From assembly GCA_001939145.1 (NCBI GenBank), contig LSRX01000859.1:89891-153890 (forward strand): DNA of 64,000 nucleotides, read 5' to 3'. The notes under the pieces were generated by a model. It saw only the letters and a program-made list of their open reading frames with translations, did not search any database and was not told the origin of the DNA. Of the stretch, positions 56,840 through 64,000 are shown piece after piece. Numbering within the stretch: the stretch's first letter is position 1; the number at the start of each line of letters is the position of its first letter. The translations under genes and the position numbers were made by a program. Origin of the DNA: Symbiodinium microadriaticum (taxonomy: Eukaryota > Sar > Dinophyceae > Suessiales > Symbiodiniaceae).

Positions 56840-58060
56840 CACGTACAAGGAGAGACTCCCTGTACCAAACAGTGATTCCACGTGTTTACCTCTCTCCGTC
56901 TCTTTCCTCCCGGAGTATATTTAGGATGTTGGTGGCAATACACACAAGCAGGTTTACGGTTGTTTCTCAGTCACACATAACTGTCGCAACAACCCCCTGC
57001 ATACTCGTTCGAAGTGCCGAAGTTGCAGGTGCTCTGTGTTGCGTCAAGATCACAACAAGTAGCAGCGTGTTCGTTGGGCAGGCGCTGCCAAGGTGCCCCC
57101 GGGTCGAACCCACACGCTCTGCTTGTAACTACACCAACACACTTCACAGGATCTTAGGAACAGAGGATCCACAAACCAACGGAGCCTCCACAAGCAGGAA
57201 AACAAGCAACAAAAACAAAACGAACGAGCAAGCAACTAAGAAACACAGAAACCAAACTGAAGCAAAACACACAAACAAGCAAATGCATACACAAAGGGGC
57301 ATGCACAAAACACATTTGCAGGTACGAAGAACACGAACACCCCCGCGGTGATGCAGATCGGGACGGCGACAGTGCAGCAGATCGTGACCCCCATTCTTCG
57401 TGGAAAGCTCAACGCAACACATGAGATGCCCAAAGCAATGGACGAGCCCATGGATTCGTGACTGCAAGTAAATGCACGCCCTTGCAAGCTTTAGCTTGCA
57501 GTACTGAATTCAATCGTCAAAACGTAAAGCAAAAGAATCACCCGCTTGCTGAATCCATGAAAAGTGACGCCTTGTTTAATTTAAGGGACTGGTGCTAATG
57601 GTTGAACCCAAACACCAAGCTTTCAGGGTCTTGTGTGGTTCTTGCGGTTTAGTGCTCATTTCCGCTCTTGTTTCGTGCATTCTTTCCAAAAAAAGAGCCA
57701 ACTCCAAGCATTAAACACAAGGACACACATCACACTAGGAAGCCAACCGCCTACCTCCCGGTGAACAACAGGAAACGAAGGAAGCCAGGACGCAATCTAT
57801 CTGCTCCATCTCCAGGTGTTATGATACGGATAAGGCAATACTATGAAAGGAATGCATGTGTGCTTTCAACTGAAGATTTAACAAAAGATGCAATTAATCA
57901 CGTGTTTTATTTTGATCCGTCCAACATAACATCCATAAGCTGCATATGAAGGAGGCCGAGGCCGTTGCTCGCCGTAGTCCTCTTCTTTGGAGCCGCCTCC
58001 GGGGATGCCAGCCTTGTGCAGCTGCCAAACTATCCGTACACGTCGTCCCCTCTCTTCTTC
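56840..58060. other. no supported gene
   Basis: A-rich frames at 57.1-57.35 kb (Lys/Asn/Thr-rich) and 57.67-57.95 kb have no domain and look like composition artefacts. No repeat except CAAAACAAAC-like runs at 57180-57300. Confidence 0.45.
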
Positions 58061-58063
58061 CTT

Positions 58064-58131
58064 CAGGTTAAGGGAGCGTTCAAAGCTCCCCGGCCCATAG
58101 GGCCCCCCTTGTTTCTGGGGCGTTCGGGGAG
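58064..58131 (+). repeat. three-hairpin element, copy B
   Basis: GGGAGCGTTCAAAGCTCCC, GGCCCATAGGGCC and CCCCTTGTTTCTGGGG-like stems follow CTTCTTCCTTCAGG. It aligns base-for-base in large part with copy A, including the downstream TTCGGGGAGG and GTACGTAC. Confidence 0.75.
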
Positions 58132-58152
58132 GTTGCTGTACGTACCATGTCA

Positions 58153-58159
58153 CTCTCTC

Positions 58160-58205
<46 letters not shown>

Positions 58206-58277
58206 GGGCATGGGGACGCGTCACCGTCCCCGGACAAAATGCCCACCCGAACATATTGTTCGGGTTGTGCGGGGAGT
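58153..58277 (+). repeat. three-hairpin element, copy C, with CT tract head
   Basis: A CT run of about 50 bases is followed by GGGCATGGGGACGCGTCACC with GTCCCC closing the first hairpin, then a GGACAAAATGCCC block and CCCGAACATATTGTTCGGG, ending GTGCGGGGAGTGAA. Confidence 0.8.
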
Positions 58278-58603
58278 GAAGAACGAATATTAATCGCCCA
58301 CACGCTAAGGCTAGGTATTAGATGATAAAACAAAATTGGGCGATTGAATATTCTCAGGCACACATGCAGCCCGAATGATTCACAGAGTTCAGCACAATGC
58401 AGAGACCCGCACTATCCATATAGCCAACGGACAATACAGCAAATTACATGTGCTGACATGTGAATCTTCAAGATTTAATCCCCCCCTCAGGTTTTCAAGA
58501 AGGGGTATGAAACGAATTTCACAAGGGATCGCCATGCTTTGCAAACAAGTCATCAAAGAGGGGGGCAGTACAAATAATCGTTAGAACATAAGGCGTTGAC
58601 ACT

Positions 58604-58722
58604 TTCTCTCTCTCTCTCTCTCTCTCTTCTTCTTCTTCTTCCCCAGGGCATGGAGGGCAAGATACGCCCCCCCGGCCTATTGAATTGGCCCCCCACATGT
58701 TATGGGGCTTGTGGGGAGGAGT
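58604..58722 (+). repeat. three-hairpin element, copy D, with CT tract head
   Basis: CT run, TTC run, CCCCAG, then GGGCATGGAGGGCAAGATAC with GCCC closing the first stem, GGCCTATTGAATTGGCC and CCCCACATGTTATGGGG, ending CTTGTGGGGAGGAGTGAA. The three stems are perfect or nearly so. Confidence 0.82.
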
Positions 58723-58793
58723 GAAAGTCTTCGAGTTATATCGGGTACATCGAAAGTTGGCATACTATACTCGACAGTTCTGCTTGTGGGACG

Positions 58794-58892
58794 TCTCTCT
58801 CTCTCTCTCTCTCTCTCGCGCGCATAAGGGCAGGTCAGTGCCCCCGGGCTTAGAGCCCACCGGACGGCTTATCGGGAACAGGGGGGTAACGA
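58794..58892 (+). repeat. three-hairpin element, copy E, with CT tract head
   Basis: CT run, GCGCGCATAA, then GGGCAGGTCAGTGCCC, GGGCTTAGAGCCC and a weaker CCGGACGGCTTATCGG stem, ending GGGAACAGGGGGG. Confidence 0.8.
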
Positions 58893-58915
58893 ACGTGCAT
58901 AGGTCATCAGTTGGG

Positions 58916-58957
58916 CTCTCTCTCTCTCTCTCTCTGTCTCCCTCCGTCTCTCTCCAG
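58916..58957 (+). repeat. (CT)n tract ending CTCCAG
   Basis: CT run with GTCTCCCTCCGTCTC interruption ending in CTCCAG. Unlike copies C-E it is not followed by the three hairpins. Confidence 0.85.
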
Positions 58958-58959
58958 CC

Positions 58960-60685
58960 TCTATAGCAACTAAGGTAAGAAGTCGACTCACCACTCATGG
59001 ACACGCAGCCCACCCTTCAAATGTTCACTTCGTGGCCCCGGCCAGGGACGCACCGGGCTCGGGAGCACCGTGGTGGGCCTGAGAAAGTGGTCAAATGGAC
59101 AGGCAGCTCCGCATTACTCCGTCATGCCTTTTGCCTTTACAGCAGTAAACGAAGTTCAGGGTGGTTTCGATTCGAGGTGCGAACACAGCATTCCTAAAGT
59201 GAGCACGGAACAGCGCTCACGCAAGAAAAGTACCTAAACAAGGACTGTGGCCGAAGCGACAACACTCGCCTGGCGTCTCAAATCCTCGTTGCCAATAAGT
59301 TTGCCGCGGAAGAGCTGTGTGCCGCTTGCTCAATATTATCCAATGCTTCTCCAACTGCACACCAAAACTCATGCACGTAATTGCACCAAAAGAGCAAGAG
59401 CAAAGTAGCATCAGTTCTTGCGTTTGGGGTATAGTCCATCTCGTGCGGCGAGCCTCGCGTTGCAATGGCAGTCGTCTGAACGGTGGCACCTCTCAGCGGA
59501 GCAGAAACGAAAACGCATGGACCGCCCAGACACTTCTACTCATGTGGTGCTTAAGGATGCTCGGATGACTGCTGTCGACAATGCGACAGACGAGCATCAC
59601 GAGATCAGCACTTAAAAGTCGACACACTGCCCTGCTGCCCTTCTGCTGCTACTCTAGCTTTGAAAAGTGGCAGACATTCCGAGTGAGCAGTGGAGTTTCC
59701 AGCCTCGCTTTCTCGCTCCATGGGCGTTAGGTCGTCATCACCTGCGTGTCAACTGATTTCGACAGCTACCCCTTCTCAGGACGGTGTCGGGATCCAGCAG
59801 AAATTTTCTGGCAAGTCAGGTTGCTATCTGCCGGAACTTTTGGCACGCTTCAAAATGGCTGCTGCATGCTGGCGCTGCTTCCTGCCTTACCATACAAACA
59901 CTGCACAGCTTTGCCTGGCGCCGGCGCTCCATGCTCAGCTTCCATCCTGAACGCTGTTGGCGCTTGTTCAGACACTAATGACACACACGCAAACACAAAC
60001 ACACACACACACACAACCCCTCCACACATGTTGGCATGTTGCTCTATATACAAAAGAGAACGTGCAAAAGTGTTTTGCTAACACGGGAAGTCAGGTGCCT
60101 GTACAGTCTGTCACGACATCCCTGAAACAACATCTATTTGCTGTTTTTGACGTTTAGCTAACATGCATCAGTAAGCTGGAAAACTTGGCCGGTGGAAACC
60201 AAACGTCTTCAATTCCTTCAGAAGGTTCCCAGATTGTTGCTAGTGCAACGGTCTGCTAATATGGAGGCACTTCATGGCTCGCAACCTCTTGTTGATACAG
60301 CCACCTCCTTCAGACACAGCTGGGCCTCTGAGCAGTTTATGGGGCATGGGCATCTGTGCAAGCACAGGCCCCGGAAGCACGTTTCCGTCTGCGTGTGGCC
60401 AAACACTTCAAAATCGGAATGCGCAGGCGCAGGCGTCATCCCTCGTGTAATTTCTCCAAGGCGTTGAACAGTCGAGATCAGGGCCCGGCGAATCTGGAAC
60501 TATCGTTTTTAGGACTGGCCTCTTATGGCCAAAGCTTGAAAATCCCAAGCTTCAGCTGAAGTGCAACATGCGATGCTTTGGGGACAGTGCCTTGTCCCGG
60601 GAGGGCTCAGTGTGGCCGCTTCAGCCTTGACAAGCTTTGCAGAGTCGGAAGCTTACCACGCCTGTTCCTACACCTATGAATGACA
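58960..60685. other. no recognised exon; probable intronic DNA of the WW gene
   Basis: Lies between minus-strand exon candidates at 60.69-60.78 kb and 56.5 kb. CA-rich tract at 59979-60016. No protein-like frame with domain or good splice context was found. Confidence 0.4.
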
Positions 60686-60689
60686 AGTG

Positions 60690-60776
60690 AGATGGTTGCA
60701 GAAGTGTCTGAGGCCTTGACATCCTTGGTCTTGGCGGCCTTTGCCGCATTGCGCAGCGAGCCAAGCCTGCCTTTGC
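60690..60776 (-). CDS. WW-domain gene: candidate basic linker exon
   Basis: After AGAATGCAG the frame reads GKGRLGSLRNAAKAAKTKDV and KASDTSATIS. Lys/Ala-rich and soluble, fitting a linker. The overlapping plus-strand frame is longer but lacks splice context. 3' boundary uncertain. Confidence 0.4.
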
Positions 60777-60934
60777 CTGCATTCTATGCTTTTCCTCCAA
60801 GTTGCATGAAACGAATGCTACACTGGCCCAGATACAGGCCAGCGGACGAGTATGACCTGAATTTGGCAGCTAGGTCCTCTCGTGTTTTGACGTGTCAATG
60901 TTACCAGGGCGGAGATGTCCACGGCACTTGTAAA

Positions 60935-61058
60935 AACGTCGTGCCTCGGGGGTCTGCGAGCTTGGAGCCACCTCAGGCTTCGGGGACTGGTCAAATTCGG
61001 CGTACTGCTTGGGTGCAAATGCGGTCGGGATGCTTCTGCTGGCCTTGGATGAAACGTC
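60935..61058 (-). CDS. WW-domain gene: candidate linker exon
   Basis: Starts in phase 0 after CTTTTTGCAG, a strong acceptor, and reads DVSSKASRSIPTAFAPKQYA, then EFDQSPKPEVAPSSQTPEAR. Pro/Ser-rich, typical of the linkers between WW domains. Fits in phase behind the exon at 61170-61235. The 3' limit is approximate. Confidence 0.5.
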
Positions 61059-61169
61059 CTGCAAAAAGCCACAGGAAAATGAATGCCAACATTATCTCAT
61101 ACCCTTTGAAAGACACAGCACAATACCCTCACCGACAACCGATGATCATGACACACAAATACAGCCGTC

Positions 61170-61235
61170 CTGATTGGGAAAGAACTGCACAGTGCCATCT
61201 GGAAGGAGAGTTGGCCGCTGCCATGTAGTGTCCTG
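61170..61235 (-). CDS. WW-domain gene: last strand of WW domain C
   Basis: Reads QDTTWQRPTLLPDGTVQFF: the second Trp and final Pro (WQRP) of a WW domain, then a tail. Completes the domain begun at 61913 and continued at 61563. The donor is probably CAATCAG/GACGG, a GA donor, which gives phase 0 with the next exon; CAG/TTC is an alternative. Confidence 0.6.
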
Positions 61236-61529
61236 CTCAGTCATTTTAACACTGATGTCAAAAGCATCGGCTTCGTTGAGGCGACCATTTCAGACCTTTA
61301 GCGGGCAGCAGCTCGTGGCACAACATGGCGGGTAGTTGGGTTTGATATGACATGCATTGGGCCACAATGTGTGGGGTCTGACAAGGCGTCCGTGCCAAAA
61401 GGTCCGAAATGGGTCGTGAACCAGGTCAATTTCAAGCCCCAACCTCTGGCTGCTCCAACAGACTGTGGCTGTTGATCACAAGCGGCTTATATCTGACTGC
61501 TGACTCTTCCATCAACTGGAGCCGGCAGC

Positions 61530-61563
61530 ACGCCAGTCTGCGAGAACACATAGTAGACACGGC
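61530..61563 (-). CDS. WW-domain gene: middle strand of WW domain C
   Basis: After ATATACAG the exon reads (G)RVYYVFSQT, the Tyr-containing second strand of a WW domain. Two leading bases complete the split Gly codon of the exon at 61913-61835. The 3' end is uncertain within about 10 bases, because the SQT/Q-D-T-T-W join has no standard donor. Confidence 0.6.
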
Positions 61564-61834
61564 CTGTATATCACACGCGCGAGCCACAGAGCAGTACATT
61601 TATCCCGTCCACCAGCTGCTGTCTTCCCATTACGCAGACTGCAGATTGGGGCTGTGAGGGTCACGGGAATTTAGGCTGACTCTCTTGAGGGAGGCTTCTG
61701 GTCTGTCACGGGCTGGGCTGCTTTGCTAAGAGCGGCAAATGACCCAACCGATGCTGCGAACCTTAGCCATAGTACACATCGTCAAAGGCAAGTCGTCGAT
61801 TGGCACGTGATCAAACTTCCGAAATGTCGCGAGC
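61564..61834 (-). other. GC-AG intron splitting WW domain C
   Basis: 271 bases from GGAG/GCTCGC to TATACAG/GCCG. Splits a Gly codon in phase 1. Falls at nearly the same structural position as the intron in WW domain B. Confidence 0.55.
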
Positions 61835-61913
61835 CTCCATGTTCCTCTGAGACATACTCCTCCCAACCAGGAGGCAGGTCACCAACCTCCAGGGTCAAAT
61901 CGAATAGAGCAGG
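61835..61913 (-). CDS. WW-domain gene: first strand of WW domain C
   Basis: After GTTTCGTTTCAG the exon reads PALFDLTLEVGDLPPGWEEY, then VSEEHGG. LPPGWEE is the consensus start of a WW domain. 79 bases, phase 0 start, ends one base into a Gly codon. With the next two exons it gives a full WW domain with the conserved Trp, Tyr-Tyr, Trp and Pro. Confidence 0.72.
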
Positions 61914-61974
61914 CTGAAACGAAACACTATGAAAGAGACACGGAAGCTTTCTGGACTGTGACAAGTGCGACCGT

Positions 61975-62090
61975 GTGGTTCCTCAAAAGAAGGCGCGGAC
62001 GCGGCCTTGGACGTGCACAGCGCTGCCTCCAGCGCCGCCTCGCGAGAAGGGCCCGCCAGAGGTCCCCGACTCTCAAGTTGCCAGGGGACG
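61975..62090 (-). CDS. WW-domain gene: candidate upstream exon
   Basis: Frame REAALEAALCTSKAASAPSF EEP on the minus strand: an Ala-rich helix, then Ser/Pro linker. A donor at GAG/GAACC (GA) would keep phase with the exon at 61913. Limits uncertain. Confidence 0.35.
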
Positions 62091-62309
62091 GACGCTCCAA
62101 CAATAGCAGAAAAATCGAGCAAAGGCACTGCAAAGGCTGGAAAGGACGAGAAGGGGCCAGAACAAAAAATCCACAAGAAATCTGGATTATCGCCAAATCT
62201 GTTCATTGACTGGCCTGCGCCTTGTCCTGGGCATCGATCTCCTGCAACAGCCATGGTCGTACAGTTTCATCAAAGGTCTATGCTATGCAAAATGTCCATA
62301 CTGCTTGAC

Positions 62310-62393
62310 CGTATGTAAGCCGGTATCATCCATGCCAAAATCTGCAGTTCGAGCCGACCCCCCTTCAATTCTGCAAACTTGTCAGCTGCATTG
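62310..62393 (-). CDS. WW-domain gene or neighbour: candidate exon
   Basis: After TTATGCAATGCAG the frame reads ADKFAELKGGRLELQILAWM and IPAYIR. Helical and hydrophobic, good acceptor. No domain recognised; assignment to the WW gene rests on strand and distance. Confidence 0.35.
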
Positions 62394-62998
62394 CATAAGA
62401 CCATAGGAAAAGTCAGGCAAAGGACGAGGGGATTCAGGAAAACGAACTCCAGATGTCGTCGGGCCATGAACATAGCGGGACATCACTACGAAACTCCCTC
62501 TTCGGTTGCCAGGAGATTTCACCAATGCAAACTGAAATCCTCCGAAGGATTTAAGTGTGAAGAACCCACAAACTTGCACATCACGTGCCCGCCTCCAGAC
62601 CCTGTGCTGGCATCACCGGCCCAGTTCCAGGCCTTGGCCGACTGCTCAGCGCCGTGAGATCTGTGAAAACAGTTTCATGGAGAACACAGACCATTCCAAG
62701 TTCTATGATCTGACCGGGGAGCCTTTGATCTGACACAACACACTTTCAAGCCGCCTGCCAATGAGGTTTTAACTTTCCACTGCCTGCTGTTTGAGCTCCA
62801 TGCGCGTCCCCAGTGCGCATGGCCGCATCCTGTGTGAACATGAGAAACATCCCGCGAAGATACGGTTCGAAGAATCGGTGAGTCGGGAACTAGCCACAAG
62901 AAACCAAACGGACTGGGAGTGCTGCTTCGACAGCACATCGCCATTTCACCAGAGTCTTTTGTAGCTCCGTCCCCGTCCAGGAAGGGGTGGGTAGTATC

Positions 62999-63594
62999 AT
63001 GCCATGACGGTATGCTTAGGAGCTTCAGTTTTCGATGATTCGGCAGGTGCTGGTGATGCTCTACCGAACCTTACTGACAGAGAATGAGACGAAACGAAGT
63101 ATCTGTCTGCAACACCGAAGCTCGCTGCAAGCCTCATGAAAGGCGTGATTATTCGATGCAATCCTGCAACATGTTGCTTGTAACGCATTGGGAAAGAGCT
63201 TGGATTGTTGTTGCCCGTCGGTGGGCATCCGTTGTCTTAAGCGACTCACCAGGAAAAGCCGTGCTGACAACACACTGGCCGAGCTTCGCTTTGCCACTTG
63301 GCACATGAAATGCAACGGCACCAAGGCATATGCGATCTATTAGAATCTATTATCGGGATGCTACATTCTCAGACTGGACGACAACGAAGCTTCGCCATCT
63401 CTGAGCACTTGCACCTGGATTTGCCTCTGCTCCTCGTTGTTGGCCGTGCCGTGCAACCTTGGAACCGCTAAGCTGTCACAGCTCCGTGTCAGGAGTCTTA
63501 GCAGGGTCTTGCCATGCAGACTCATCACTGAAGTCGTCTCGGTTCTGCGCCGTGACAGCGGAGGTCCATCTAAGTAGGGATCCCTGCGAGGCAC
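62999..63594 (-). other. possible 5' exons on the minus strand
   Basis: Two pieces: 63071-62999 after CAGTAAG reads FGRASPAPAESSKTEAPKHT, and 63594-63361 reads ETTSVMSLHGKTLLRLLTRS with NNEEQRQIQVQVLRDGEASL. Both protein-like, neither recognisable. They may be upstream exons of the WW gene. Confidence 0.27.
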
Positions 63595-63599
63595 CGCTT

Positions 63600-64000
63600 C
63601 GCGCTCAGATCATAAAAGGCTGCGAGCTGCGATCGGACCAGCAAACACGTAGAACATCTTGTGAGAATCCTTCAATTTAGACCTGATAAGCTAAATAAAG
63701 ACTAGCCAGAACCCCTGGCCATGTTTGAAACGGTGCCTGTGCGATGGTATCCGTGAGCTCTGACCACTTGCATCTGCATGGTGGTCCCTGTAGCTGACCT
63801 GCCCAGACAGGGAGCCTCAACCTTGCTGACATCTTTCGTCTTCCTTCAGAAAATCAAGCTCAACGGCTGCTTCCCTCAGCATCTGCCAAAGACCGTGGTA
63901 CCCGCAAAGATGCTCTGGAGCTATCTGGAGCTTCTGTGAGCCCCTCACCGAATCTCACCGAACTAGGATGCTAAGTGCATCGCTACAGTGGCAGGGCAGT
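63600..64000. other. no supported feature at the right edge
   Basis: No domain, repeat or RNA recognised. A gene could continue past the window end. Confidence 0.4.

Noticed and set aside
57095..57125. tRNA-like T-loop GGGTCGAACCC
   Set aside because: No acceptor, D-arm or anticodon arm could be placed around it on either strand.
58147..58957. CT tracts as plain microsatellites only
   Set aside because: Three of them are followed by the same three-hairpin layout, so treating them as unrelated simple repeats loses real structure; reported as an element family instead.
60680..61228. 182-codon plus-strand frame
   Set aside because: It runs opposite to exons with good acceptors and a WW strand (61235-61170, 61058-60935, 60776-60690) on the minus strand.
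1..64000. CRISPR array or bacterial operon
   Set aside because: Direct repeats present are microsatellites or element copies without regular spacers, and no bacterial gene spacing or ribosome binding site pattern exists.

Overview
The window looks like nuclear DNA of a dinoflagellate, most likely of the Symbiodinium group. The evidence is: very low gene density; many simple-sequence tracts; protein-like exons joined by GC-AG introns; and retroelements whose polyproteins carry extra enzyme-like domains that I associate with dinoflagellate elements. No rRNA, tRNA, CRISPR, bacterial operon or spliced-leader motif was recognised. The organism assignment is inference.

Layout. 1-63 is a TAG microsatellite. 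64-6861 is mostly intergenic, with weak minus-strand exon candidates at 2.4-3.8 kb. 6867-16089 is a nearly complete Ty1/copia retrotransposon on the minus strand: 330-bp LTRs differing at one base, a 5-bp target duplication ATCAG, an initiator-tRNA-like primer site, then gag, protease, a Cys-rich segment in another frame, a 2OG-Fe(II)-oxygenase-like domain, a degenerate methyltransferase-like domain broken by an in-frame TAG, integrase, RT and RNase H. 16.1-31 kb holds isolated exon-like stretches and microsatellites. 32.1-33.2 kb holds a 290-bp direct repeat.

34.5-40.3 kb (minus strand) carries a broken proline/glutamine-rich retroelement-type protein (three frameshifts) lying directly behind a LINE-type reverse transcriptase truncated at its first motif. 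45.8-47.6 kb is a 1.8-kb trinucleotide array with an internal duplication, followed by degenerate AT-rich triplet repeats to about 49 kb. 51.1-53.35 kb (minus) is a decayed RT/RNase H element with a YFDD motif. About 55.2-63.6 kb (minus) contains exons of a cellular gene with at least three WW domains, each split by introns. The intron between its first-half and second-half WW exons is GC-AG in two cases.

56.7-58.96 kb also holds a family of short elements with three consecutive hairpins, several headed by CT tracts that look like 3' splice sites.

Most promising: the copia element that encodes an HxD...H...R oxygenase-like domain, and the three-hairpin element family. Exon boundaries are read by eye from frame, splice-like dinucleotides and domain fit; no alignment or transcript was available.
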